Below, one piece after another: positions 34,380-41,991 of a stretch of DNA of 64,000 nucleotides; position 1 is the stretch's first letter, and every line of letters starts with the position of its first letter. A program made the position numbers and the translations under genes. Under the pieces are notes generated by a model. The model was given only the letters and a program-made list of their open reading frames with translations. It had not been told where the DNA came from and ran no database searches. The DNA is from DASWTL01 sp966250385. Lineage in GTDB: Bacteria; Bacteroidota; Bacteroidia; Sphingobacteriales; Sphingobacteriaceae. The stretch spans positions 62,001 to 126,000 of the forward strand of contig CBINHC010000009.1 in assembly GCA_966250385.1 (NCBI GenBank), in the 5' to 3' direction.

Positions 34380-34793
34380 ATGAAAGGACTTAAATATATA
34401 TTGGCCGGCGTCGCATTCGGGATCATCATGGCGAAATCCGAAGCGGTCTCCTGGTACCGGATCCAGGAAATGTTCCGGTTCCAGTCGTTCCATATGTATG
34501 GGATAATAGGCACCGCAGTCACGCTGGGAGTCATTGCCGTTTTTCTCATCAAAAAATTCCGGATCAAAGACACCGCCGGGAATCCGATCCTTTTTAAGGA
34601 TAAGGCGCGGACATGGCCCCGCTATATCCTGGGAGGCTCCATATTCGGCCTGGGATGGGCGTTAACCGGAGCATGTCCGGGCCCGATGTTTGTCAATATC
34701 GGATACGGATACCTGGGAATGATCATCGTCGTGCTCGGGGCGGTGTTCGGCACCTATTTATACGGATTGTGGCGGGACCGGCTTCCGCACTAA
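34380..34793 (+). CDS. YeeE/YedE-family membrane protein, C-terminal half (DUF6691-type)
   Basis: A 137-residue membrane protein with about four helices and the conserved GWALTGACPGPMFVNIGYG. It is the second half of the split thiosulfate/sulfur transporter. The cysteine in GACPGP is expected to take part in the sulfur relay. The preceding gene ends 3 nt before it, and the MBL-rhodanese gene follows after 48 nt. Confidence 0.88.
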   Translation: MKGLKYILAGVAFGIIMAKSEAVSWYRIQEMFRFQSFHMYGIIGTAVTLGVIAVFLIKKFRIKDTAGNPILFKDKARTWPRYILGGSIFGLGWALTGACPGPMFVNIGYGYLGMIIVVLGAVFGTYLYGLWRDRLPH

Positions 34794-34841
34794 CGGCTGA
34801 ACGGCCAGGTGATCCGGTACCCTGCACTAAACTAACCGGCC

Positions 34842-36197
34842 ATGAAAGTGGAACAGTTCCAGGACAAACATCTCTCGCAGTACGGCTATGCCGTATTAAG
34901 CGAATCGGCGAAACAAATCATCCTGATCGATCCCGCCCGGAATCCGAACCCTTACCTCAGGTATGCCGGACAACACGGGGCCGAAATCATCGGCGTGATC
35001 GAAACGCATCCCCATGCTGATTTTGTCAGCAGCCACCTGGAGTTTTCGCAACAGGAAGGGGCGCGAATCTATGGAAGCAGGTTGCAGAAAACCGCCTACT
35101 CGTTAACGCCGTTTGATGAAGGTGATGTTTTGGAAATCGGGAACATCCGCCTGAAGGCGGTGAATACCCCGGGACACTCGCCGGACAGCATTTCGGTCAT
35201 CCTGGAACATCAGGGAAAAGATGTGGCGGTTTTTACGGGCGACACCCTGTTTGTCGGCGACTGCGGAAGGCCGGATTTACGCGAGTCCGGCGAAGATCAG
35301 CAAACGCTCCGGGAATCGCTCGCCAGGCAACTGTATCATTCGCTGCGCGACAAGCTGTTGCCCGTACCGGACGACGCCGTGATGTACCCGGGCCACGGGG
35401 CCGGCAGCCTCTGCGGAAAATCTCTAAGTGATGCGGCCTCCAGCACCATTGGCGCCGAAAGGCGACATAACTGGTCCCTGCAGGACATGTCCGAAGACCG
35501 GTTTGTACGGGAGCTGACGGCTGATCTCCCCTTTATTCCGGCATATTTCCCTTATAATGTGGCGCTCAACCAGCATGGAGCACCCGAATATGATGCCGGC
35601 ATAGCCAGAGTACCCGTTCGGAAAAAACCGGTCACTGAAGCCGACGCGGAAACACTAAGCAGGGATCTCTGGATAGTTGATATACGGGATGAAAAGGAAT
35701 TCAGGAGCGGTCATCTCCCGCATGCAGTCAACATCATGGAAGGAGAAAGATTCGAGACCTGGCTGGGCTCGGTCATCCGCCCCGGGGAAAGCTTTTACCT
35801 CGCCGGTAGCAGTGAAGACCAGCTGAACAGGATCATCGGCCGAAGCGCTTCGATCGGATACGAAAGCCAGATCAGGGAAGCATTCATCCCTGATTATCCC
35901 GGGCAGCGCAGCCAGCAGGTGGAACTGGCAGTCTTCAGGAAACACCCGGAACGGTTCACCATCCTGGATGTCCGGAATCCGGCTGAAGTAAAGGACCGGA
36001 AATTCTTTGAAACCAGTCTGAAGATACCCCTGCCGGAACTGCGGAACCGAATCCGTGAGATCCCGACGGGAAAGCCCATAGCGGTCCATTGCTCAGCAGG
36101 TTACCGTAGCGCCATTGCCAGCTCGCTCCTTGCCGCCGAGCTGGGCGAACAAACGCCTGTCTATGACATCGGTGAATCGATCAAGGAATTCGGATAA
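34842..36197 (+). CDS. MBL-fold persulfide dioxygenase-like protein fused to two rhodanese domains
   Basis: A 451-residue cytoplasmic fusion. Residues 1-250 are an ETHE1/Blh-type metallo-beta-lactamase fold with H56-P-H58-A-D60, TPGHSPDS, GDTLFVGDCGRPDL and MYPGHGAG. The iron form oxidises persulfide to sulfite. Residues ~262-352 are a rhodanese fold without a catalytic cysteine (SFYLAGSSEDQ in its loop). Residues ~365-451 are a rhodanese with C417 in HCSAGYRS. The pair would oxidise persulfide sulfur and transfer the product. It is the last gene of the thioredoxin-YeeE-YedE operon, a sulfide/thiosulfate detoxification module. Confidence 0.88.
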   Translation: MKVEQFQDKHLSQYGYAVLSESAKQIILIDPARNPNPYLRYAGQHGAEIIGVIETHPHADFVSSHLEFSQQEGARIYGSRLQKTAYSLTPFDEGDVLEIGNIRLKAVNTPGHSPDSISVILEHQGKDVAVFTGDTLFVGDCGRPDLRESGEDQQTLRESLARQLYHSLRDKLLPVPDDAVMYPGHGAGSLCGKSLSDAASSTIGAERRHNWSLQDMSEDRFVRELTADLPFIPAYFPYNVALNQHGAPEYDAGIARVPVRKKPVTEADAETLSRDLWIVDIRDEKEFRSGHLPHAVNIMEGERFETWLGSVIRPGESFYLAGSSEDQLNRIIGRSASIGYESQIREAFIPDYPGQRSQQVELAVFRKHPERFTILDVRNPAEVKDRKFFETSLKIPLPELRNRIREIPTGKPIAVHCSAGYRSAIASSLLAAELGEQTPVYDIGESIKEFG

Positions 36198-36203
36198 AGG
36201 GCC

Positions 36204-36782
36204 TCAGTCGTCCAGGCCCTTTCCTTCCAGTATCCTGGAAATATATTTCATGACCCTGGTCTCCCGGGTCCGGGATTGCTTGGCTCCGGAAAAGTACAGC
36301 AGGTAGCCTCTCTGTCGCCCGGGCGTAAGCGATTCGAAGGCTGATTTCACCGCCTGATCCCGGTCTAGCACGGCCTGGAACTCCGGCGCCATTATAAATT
36401 CGGACGTATCCTTGAATTCGACCCTCACGCCGGACTTTTCAATGTCAATAGCTTCCCGGATATAAGCCTTGATTATCTCCCGCTGTTCCTGTATCTGCTC
36501 CGGTGAAGTAAACCGGATCTGCCTTCTGTCCTGCACATGCTCCGTTTGCCGGATCAAAATGCCATGGGGGTCCTCCAGCAGAACGCCTTTGAAAAACAAC
36601 AGGGCACAGTAGTTTTTGAAACCGTGTATCAAAACAATATTCTTGTCCTGAAAAGTATAACACGGGTGCATCCATTTGAAGTCCTCCGTCAGTCCGCATT
36701 CCCGTATAATGGACCGCAGCATGGTCATCTCCTGCTGCCACTTTTTTGCCTTGCTCAGAAACAGATCTGCTTTCGTCTCCAT
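36204..36782 (-). CDS. YdeI/OmdA-family (DUF1801) protein
   Basis: A 192-residue soluble protein. The first half matches the DUF1801 fold (LTEDFKWMHPCYTFQDKNIVLIHGFKNYCALLFFKG). The C-terminal part has the bacteriocin-protection/OmdA signature (FIMAPEFQAVLDRDQAVKSAFESLTPGRQRGYLLYFSGAK split over ~130-170). The biochemical role is unknown; relatives are linked to envelope stress and peptide resistance. It is the last gene of the ArsR-SRPBCC-DoxX-YdeI set, 6 nt after doxX, and converges on the sulfur operon. Confidence 0.85.
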   Translation of the reverse strand: METKADLFLSKAKKWQQEMTMLRSIIRECGLTEDFKWMHPCYTFQDKNIVLIHGFKNYCALLFFKGVLLEDPHGILIRQTEHVQDRRQIRFTSPEQIQEQREIIKAYIREAIDIEKSGVRVEFKDTSEFIMAPEFQAVLDRDQAVKSAFESLTPGRQRGYLLYFSGAKQSRTRETRVMKYISRILEGKGLDD

Positions 36783-36788
36783 ACCATA

Positions 36789-37175
36789 TTAAATGATGTT
36801 AGTTGATGTGATCTTTCGGCTCTCCGGTCTGAAATACCAGGATAAGCAAGTCAGGATCAGCAATAGCAAAGGCCCGAAATACTCCCGCGCGGGATCGCCG
36901 GCCATCAGATGCGAAAAAACCGCTCCGGACATCAGGAAAAAGAATCCGGCATAGGCCCATTCTTTCAGCAGCGGCCGGCCGGGAATCAGGATCGCTGCTG
37001 CGCCGAGCAGTTTCCAGCCGCCGATAAGGGTAAGGGCATAGGGCTGGTATCCCAGCGTTTCCATTTTCCGGAGTTCCTGCTCCATATGCAGCAACTGGAC
37101 GATTCCGGTGGATACCATGCCAAGGGAAAGCCAAATCGTGGTCACCCAGTACAAGAAGATGTTACGCTTTAACAT
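36789..37175 (-). CDS. DoxX-like membrane protein
   Basis: A 128-residue protein with four hydrophobic helices (7-27, 48-64, 72-90, 98-116) and DoxX-type YQPYALTLIGGWKLLGAAAIL. DoxX proteins are small quinone-linked or redox-associated membrane proteins, and no active site can be named. It overlaps the SRPBCC gene by 14 nt and precedes the YdeI-like gene by 6 nt, so all three are one transcript. Confidence 0.85.
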   Translation of the reverse strand: MLKRNIFLYWVTTIWLSLGMVSTGIVQLLHMEQELRKMETLGYQPYALTLIGGWKLLGAAAILIPGRPLLKEWAYAGFFFLMSGAVFSHLMAGDPAREYFGPLLLLILTCLSWYFRPESRKITSTNII

Positions 37176-37647
37176 GGGGTTTGATTAAGTGGTTCATCAT
37201 TTCCTGGATCCGGTTGTGCGCCATGTTGAGTCCCCGGGCAAAGGGAAGCTTCAGCATATTGTCGCGGTCGGCAACGGACTTGTATACCGTATGAATCGTA
37301 AGCACGCTTTTTTCAGGGCCGGCCCCTTCAAATACCAGGTATTCAAGCTGCACCGGAAATGGGCTGTTCTCCATCCCGAAGGTGCGGGTAATCCGCCGGT
37401 TCGGCTCCAATTCATGGATGGTCCCGCTGAAATGGTGTATATTTCCCCTGGGATCCGTGGTTTCGAACCGGTAACTCCCGAGTTTCCTGGACTCGAGGCT
37501 GAGAACCCGCGTTCCCATCCACTGGGCGAGCAGTTCTGCGTCCTCGTAAGCCTTGAATACCAGTTCGACAGGCAGATCAAACTCCCTGGTGATCAGAATC
37601 TCCTGGCGGTCCGATTCGGCAAATATCCTGGTTTTCTGTTCTGTCAT
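37162..37647 (-). CDS. SRPBCC/AHSA1-family protein
   Basis: A 161-residue soluble protein of the START/Bet v1-like AHSA1 group: ILITREFDLPVELVFKAYED, AQWMGTRV, FSGTIHELEPNRRITRTF and the C-terminal helix ADRDNMLKLPFARGLNM. It likely binds a hydrophobic ligand or acts as an ATPase-activating cochaperone-like protein. The ATG overlaps the arsR stop by 4 nt. Pairing of ArsR and SRPBCC genes is common in Bacteroidota and Actinobacteria. Confidence 0.9.
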   Translation of the reverse strand: MTEQKTRIFAESDRQEILITREFDLPVELVFKAYEDAELLAQWMGTRVLSLESRKLGSYRFETTDPRGNIHHFSGTIHELEPNRRITRTFGMENSPFPVQLEYLVFEGAGPEKSVLTIHTVYKSVADRDNMLKLPFARGLNMAHNRIQEMMNHLIKPHVKA

Positions 37648-37973
37648 AGCTTATGTTGTTGTCTGTAGGATTTCATGACATCCTCGAGTTTGTTGAACCT
37701 GGCGTCCCACTGTTTACGGAACAGTTCCATGAAATCCTCCACTTGTTTCATTTTACCGGCATTGAGATGATACAGGATCTCCCGGCCGTTCTGTTCCGGG
37801 GTCAGGAGCTCACATTCCGTTAAGATCTGGAGGTGCCTGGATACTGTCGGCCGCGACGTATCAAACCTGGAAGCTATGGCGCCGGCCGTCATGGACTGAG
37901 TGGCCACCAGCAGGATAATAGCCCGGCGGGTCGGGTCAGAGATTGCCTGGAAAACGTCACGTCTCAAATTCAT
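37644..37973 (-). CDS. ArsR/SmtB-family repressor
   Basis: A 109-residue winged-helix protein: FQAISDPTRRAIILLVATQSMTAGAIASRFDTSRPTVSRHLQIL with the recognition helix at TSRPTVSRH. The metal-binding cysteines of ArsR are not seen; the one cysteine (C53-like in LTECELL) is not in a cluster. It probably represses its own operon (SRPBCC, DoxX, YdeI). A TATATTTG -7 box with an overlapping inverted repeat lies just upstream. Confidence 0.9.
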   Translation of the reverse strand: MNLRRDVFQAISDPTRRAIILLVATQSMTAGAIASRFDTSRPTVSRHLQILTECELLTPEQNGREILYHLNAGKMKQVEDFMELFRKQWDARFNKLEDVMKSYRQQHKL

Positions 37974-37987
37974 CTGAAGCCATTTGA

Positions 37988-38005
37988 CTACAAATATAAA
38001 TGTAG
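37988..38005 (-). promoter_or_regulatory. -7 box with overlapping inverted repeat, ArsR operon
   Basis: The minus strand reads TATATTTG at 37998-37991, an exact -7 match. It lies inside CTACA-N8-TGTAG (37988-38005), whose AT-rich centre is nearly symmetric. An ArsR-family dimer bound here would cover the -7 box and shut off its own operon. The assignment is by position only. Confidence 0.55.
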
Positions 38006-38044
38006 CTATTTATCTACGCAATTTTTTCTGATTTTTTCAAGGAG

Positions 38045-38067
38045 CACCGGGCGAGGTCGCCCGGGTG
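38045..38067. terminator. GC-rich hairpin between SCO gene end and arsR
   Basis: CACCGGGCGA and TCGCCCGGGTG pair with one bulged G around a 2-nt centre. Two T-rich runs flank it on the left (plus strand). It may end the nirK-SCO transcript, which reads toward it. The 209-nt gap between the SCO and arsR genes holds nothing else recognised apart from the arsR promoter. Confidence 0.4.
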
Positions 38068-38182
38068 AGGTCGGACAGACGTGGGGATCGGCTGCAACAA
38101 TGGATTTTCTGAACGCGGACGGCCGCGGATGGAGCAACAACGAAAGACCTGACCGGCCAGATCATATCCCGATCCGGTTCTG

Positions 38183-38782
38183 CTATAACTGGCCGAGCTT
38201 CCGGACGATGGGAGCCGGATCGGATCCGAGTCCGTCCACGCGGCCGGCAATGGCGCCTTCGGTATTCAGGAGGGTGATGCTGCTGGAGTGCGAAAAGTCG
38301 CCGTTATCCTGTTTCTTGTATTTCACATCCAGGAGCATGGAAAGTTCCCGTACGCTCTCTTCGTCTCCGTGCAGCACTTGCCAGTTATCCCCGAGCTTCA
38401 TCTGCCTGCTGAATTGCTTCAGTTCAGCCGTATGGTCACGATCCGAGTCAAAGGAGACCAGGACGAAAACTACCCGGTCTTTCTTATCTGCCGGGATCTG
38501 TTTTTCAATAGCCTGCATATCGCCGACGATCCGGGGACAGGCAAACGTGCACTTCGTAAAGACCATGGAAACGACCGGAATCTTTCCCCTGAAATCTGCA
38601 AGCTTCAGGGTATCCCCATACTGATTATCCCATTTTCCCTCTGCCAGGTAGATCGATTCCTGTTGTATTTCACTGGATTCTGAAATCGCTTTGCCCGGCG
38701 TCGTTCCGGACTGTTGGCAGGAGCTACCGGGCAGGGCGCCCAGCATGGTGGCGATAATGGCAATGATTTGGATCTTTTTCAT
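38183..38782 (-). CDS. SCO1/SenC-family copper chaperone
   Basis: A 199-residue exported protein, with a possible lipobox at C22, and a thioredoxin fold. C78-T-F-A-C82 (TKCTFACP) and H165 (FSHSSSI) form the family's copper site. SCO proteins load or reduce copper centres. As the last gene of the operon with nirK it would supply Cu to the nitrite reductase. It lies 8 nt after the SUMF1-like gene. Confidence 0.92.
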   Translation of the reverse strand: MKKIQIIAIIATMLGALPGSSCQQSGTTPGKAISESSEIQQESIYLAEGKWDNQYGDTLKLADFRGKIPVVSMVFTKCTFACPRIVGDMQAIEKQIPADKKDRVVFVLVSFDSDRDHTAELKQFSRQMKLGDNWQVLHGDEESVRELSMLLDVKYKKQDNGDFSHSSSITLLNTEGAIAGRVDGLGSDPAPIVRKLGQL

Positions 38783-38790
38783 AAACCGGT

Positions 38791-39591
38791 TCAGTTAATA
38801 TCCGCCGCACAGCGGAAGCCTAAGTTATTGACGGTATACCGGGCTTTCAGACTCCCCCTGAAGGCGAACCGCATGAAGCCGGCATAGTTTGTTTTATCCA
38901 TGGAAGAATAGGATCCGGAAGCACAGAACAGGTCTTTATCGATCTCTGAACTGCTTCTGGAGTCTCCGTCCATGATCACGCTGTTGAAATCGGATACCCA
39001 TTCCCAGATCAGACTATGCATATCAAATACCTTGAACTCGTTCTGATAGGTTGAACGAACCGGAGGAAGAACCTTAGGGGTCGGTCTGCTGTACCATCCG
39101 AGGATCAGTTTTTCAACCGGTTGCCGGCTATTGGCTACCCGGCCGCCAGCAGCATACTCCCACTCGACCATGGTTGGCAGCCTTTTTCCCTTCCACTTAC
39201 TGTAAGCCCTGGCCGCATGCCAGGATACGTTCGTTACCGGGCTGTTCTTCAATGCTGCCGGAAAGGTAAGGTCGCCATTCCAGTGCTTCAGATATCCGGC
39301 ATCCGCATACAGCCGGGAGACCTTTGACCGGGCCCATTCCGGATTGGCCTTCACAAACTGGAGGAACTCCTGGTTCGTCACTGCCCTGACATCGAGCAGG
39401 AATGGCTTTACGGATACTTTATCCCCGTCCTTATCGACCAGGAAGCGGGTGTAGGTACCGCCCGGAATCCTGGCCATATCCGCTTTGCCGGGACCGGCAA
39501 CTTTGGTCTGGCCATGGACCAGACCGGCGGACAGGAGAAGGACCAGGTAAAGAATCACCCGTGCTCCGGTGTTATTTATTGCCACGCGCAT
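38791..39591 (-). CDS. SUMF1/formylglycine-generating-enzyme-like protein
   Basis: A 266-residue exported protein (signal peptide 1-27) with the SUMF1 fold: MARIPGGTYTRF, VTNQEFLQFVKANPEW, PVTNVSWHAARAYSKWKGKRLPTMVEWEYAA and a terminal NNLGFRCAAD. Formylglycine-generating enzymes use two cysteines in the C-terminal core, but here the segment before NNLGFRC (RGSLKARYTV) has none. A sulfatase-activating role is therefore unlikely. A structural or copper-handling part beside NirK is inferred. It overlaps nirK by 20 nt, so translation is coupled. Confidence 0.87.
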   Translation of the reverse strand: MRVAINNTGARVILYLVLLLSAGLVHGQTKVAGPGKADMARIPGGTYTRFLVDKDGDKVSVKPFLLDVRAVTNQEFLQFVKANPEWARSKVSRLYADAGYLKHWNGDLTFPAALKNSPVTNVSWHAARAYSKWKGKRLPTMVEWEYAAGGRVANSRQPVEKLILGWYSRPTPKVLPPVRSTYQNEFKVFDMHSLIWEWVSDFNSVIMDGDSRSSSEIDKDLFCASGSYSSMDKTNYAGFMRFAFRGSLKARYTVNNLGFRCAADIN

Positions 39592-41023
39592 CTTTCACTT
39601 CTTTTGCTGTAACCAGATCACCCTTATTGCCCCAGCTGTTCCGCACATAGGTGAGAATACTTGCGATTTCGTCATCAGACAACTGGATCTGCGGCATGAC
39701 TCCGTCATACGTTTTTCCGTTCACCGTGATCTTGCCGGACAGACCGTGTACCGGGATGCCGACACCCTTGTCTTTGCGGGCCATCAGGTAATCGGATTTG
39801 GCCAGCGGAGGAAACGCCTCGCCCAGGCCCTCGCCGTTCTTCTGGTGACAGGCGGCACAGTTCGTCTCATACAGGATCATTCCGCTTTCCATCCGTTCCT
39901 TTAAAGATTTTTCGGGAATAGGAGCTTCGGCCTTCTTCGGGGTAATGGACTGAACCGCCGATCCCTCAGGCTGGTAAACCACGTCCCGCTGACGGCCGGA
40001 AAATACGTTTTTAATATCGTCACTTTCAGGGCCTTCCACTTTGATCTGGGCCAGCGCTCCTTTATTGAAAGCCCGGAATAACGCGTGGTCAACCAGGGTC
40101 AGCGACCCCGGAACCTCGCATTTGAATTCGACGATCGCTGCCCCTCCGGCGGGTATCGTGGTGGTAGCGATATTCTCGTTTACCAGCTTTCCGCCCTCCA
40201 CATACACCTTGTCAAAAATCTCACCGATGACGTGAAAGGAGGAGATCAGCCCCGGACCGGCATTTCCAACATATAGACGCACGGTTTCTCCGACGTTGAC
40301 CTTCATCGCATGGTCTCCCATGCTGGCGCCCACGGAACCGTTGAACACCACGTAATCAGGTCTTTCATCGAGCGCCTTCTGCATGTCGAATGAAGTAAGC
40401 CCCTGTTTACCGAACTCGTTCTTGGTGTAGAACTCGCTCTGCATGATATAGAACTCCTTGTCCACCGGCGGAAGGCCCCCTTCCGGTTCTACCAGGATCA
40501 GGCCATACATGCCATTGGCAATATGCATACCCACTGGCGCTGTGGCGCAATGGTAGATATACAACCCCGGATTCAGCGCCTTGAAGGTAAACTGGGTCGT
40601 GTGGCCGGGAGCTGTCATCGAAGCTTCCGCGCCTCCGCCGGGGCCGGTTACCGCATGAAGGTCGATATTGTGAGGAAGCTTATTGTCCGGGTGATTGCTC
40701 AGGTGAAACTCCACTTCGTCCCCTTCCTGGATCCGGATGAACTTTCCCGGAACGACGCCCCCGAATGTCCAGAAGTTATATTCTACGCCGTCAGCAAGCC
40801 GCATCACTTTTTCGAGGACCTCGAGCTTCACGACGACCTTCTGGGGAAAGCCATCCTGCCGGGCCGCCGGCACAAAAGGAGCCGTGGTCAGTTCGGCCTC
40901 ATAACGGCCACCGACCGATTGGTCACCGCTGGCTTTTTTCTCCGCTCTCGGAGTACAGGCCTGCATGGTACAGGCGGCGATTAAACTGAAAATTACGACT
41001 TTGAGGATCTGGAAACTTTTCAT
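39572..41023 (-). CDS. nirK: Copper nitrite reductase with fused cytochrome c (NirK)
   Basis: A 483-residue lipoprotein (lipobox ending at C18). Residues 60-335 are two cupredoxin domains of the class II (AniA-like) type. Type 1 copper ligands are H118, C159, H167 and M172. Type 2 ligands are H123, H158 and H313. Catalytic D121 and H264 are present. Residues ~375-470 are a cytochrome c with C389-A-A-C392-H393 and probable axial M443. The tethered haem would feed electrons directly to nitrite reduction (NO2- to NO) in the periplasm. No Nor or Nos gene is in the window. The promoter carries an FNR-type box. Confidence 0.95.
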   Translation of the reverse strand: MKSFQILKVVIFSLIAACTMQACTPRAEKKASGDQSVGGRYEAELTTAPFVPAARQDGFPQKVVVKLEVLEKVMRLADGVEYNFWTFGGVVPGKFIRIQEGDEVEFHLSNHPDNKLPHNIDLHAVTGPGGGAEASMTAPGHTTQFTFKALNPGLYIYHCATAPVGMHIANGMYGLILVEPEGGLPPVDKEFYIMQSEFYTKNEFGKQGLTSFDMQKALDERPDYVVFNGSVGASMGDHAMKVNVGETVRLYVGNAGPGLISSFHVIGEIFDKVYVEGGKLVNENIATTTIPAGGAAIVEFKCEVPGSLTLVDHALFRAFNKGALAQIKVEGPESDDIKNVFSGRQRDVVYQPEGSAVQSITPKKAEAPIPEKSLKERMESGMILYETNCAACHQKNGEGLGEAFPPLAKSDYLMARKDKGVGIPVHGLSGKITVNGKTYDGVMPQIQLSDDEIASILTYVRNSWGNKGDLVTAKEVKDARGNK

Positions 41024-41089
41024 ACGCTAATAATTATGATCTCTGGTTTGGCATCCACCGCTGCTGACTCCAACCACTTCTTACCATAC

Positions 41090-41132
41090 CAAAGGTCCTC
41101 ATCAGCGGCCGATGTAAATATGATGGATATCA
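41090..41132 (-). promoter_or_regulatory. FNR/Crp-type box and -7 element of nirK
   Basis: TGATGGATATCA (41121-41132) fits the TGAT-N4-ATCA core of FNR/DNR sites. GACCTTTG (41097-41090, minus strand) differs at one base from the -7 box. The box centre falls about 41 nt before the predicted start of transcription, the class II activator position. The leader to the ATG is about 62 nt. The remaining sequence to 41343 shows nothing recognised. Confidence 0.65.
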
Positions 41133-41343
41133 CAATTAAAAGTGATTCACCCAAAAGGCTGTAAATCTGCCGTTATCGGCCAGTTTCCGAAAGAATTTTT
41201 TTATTTACGAAACGAAAACCCCGCAAAGACGATACCATAGCCGGACCGGCTCACCGTAGAAATGAAAATAAATTAACGGAAAGAATGGTCAGACGGGAAA
41301 GAAGATGAGAAGCCGTGAGGGTAAATAGCTGGCTGGCCTGCGA

Positions 41344-41373
41344 AAAAAACCAGGCTGCCCGGTGGACAGCCTG
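41344..41373 (-). terminator. Intrinsic terminator of the VOC gene
   Basis: CAGGCTG (41351-41357) pairs with CAGCCTG (41367-41373). On the minus strand the stem is followed by a seven-T run in GTTTTTTTCG. It lies 23 nt after the VOC gene's stop codon. Confidence 0.75.
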
Positions 41374-41396
41374 CAGAGAAGGTCAGGTATGCCGGA

Positions 41397-41765
41397 TCAG
41401 CGGTGCTGATCAATATAGATCATGTTTCCGTCCGGGTCGGTCAGCATCATGCTTGCAGGTCCGGTGGAATGCTCATCCGCTTCCGATGCCAGGGCAACTC
41501 CTTTGTCCTTCAGCTGCTGCTGGATCTGCCGCACATCATCAAACGGGTCCGTGTTCTGAGCATTTTCATCCCATCCCGGATTGAATGTCAGGATGTTTCC
41601 CTCGAACATGCTCTGAAACAACCCGATCAGCGCATTGCCGTTTTTCATAATCAGGTAATGGTTTCCGTCTCCCGCAAAGGCTGAAAAACCCAGGTTTTCA
41701 TAAAAGGCCCTGGATACCTGCAGGTCTTTAACATTGAGGCTTACTGAGAATGCTCCTAATTTCAT
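41397..41765 (-). CDS. VOC-family (glyoxalase/bleomycin-resistance-like) protein
   Basis: A 122-residue single VOC unit: FSVSLNVKDLQVSRAFYENLGF at the start and STGPASMMLTDPDGNMIYIDQH at the end. The dimer would form a small metal-binding or ligand-binding cavity. The glutamate ligand usual at the end of the last strand is replaced by Asp in YIDQH, so catalysis is uncertain. The ATG at 41765 gives the family start; an upstream start at 41900 would add 45 residues with no family match. Confidence 0.85.
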   Translation of the reverse strand: MKLGAFSVSLNVKDLQVSRAFYENLGFSAFAGDGNHYLIMKNGNALIGLFQSMFEGNILTFNPGWDENAQNTDPFDDVRQIQQQLKDKGVALASEADEHSTGPASMMLTDPDGNMIYIDQHR

Positions 41766-41946
41766 GGTTAATTTTTTATGTTTTACGGCTACCCGTGAGC
41801 GGTCGCGACCACCCACGCCAGACGAAACTAAGAAAATACGCCGCATTATTTTTTCTGCGCCGGCAAGAATAATTACAAGGCCCGGTTCCCACAAATACAA
41901 TCAATTTGTTAAATCCACCCGGATGATACATCCGGTAATAAACTAG

Positions 41947-41960
41947 CAGCAAATTTGCTG
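41947..41960. promoter_or_regulatory. Palindrome between the VOC and FUSC genes
   Basis: CAGCAAATTTGCTG is a perfect 14-bp palindrome in the 226-nt divergent intergenic region, 31 nt before the FUSC start. It could be an operator for either gene. No -7 box was matched next to it. Confidence 0.35.
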
Positions 41961-41991
41961 TAGCAGTCCACACCCGTTTGGAAGGAACGAC

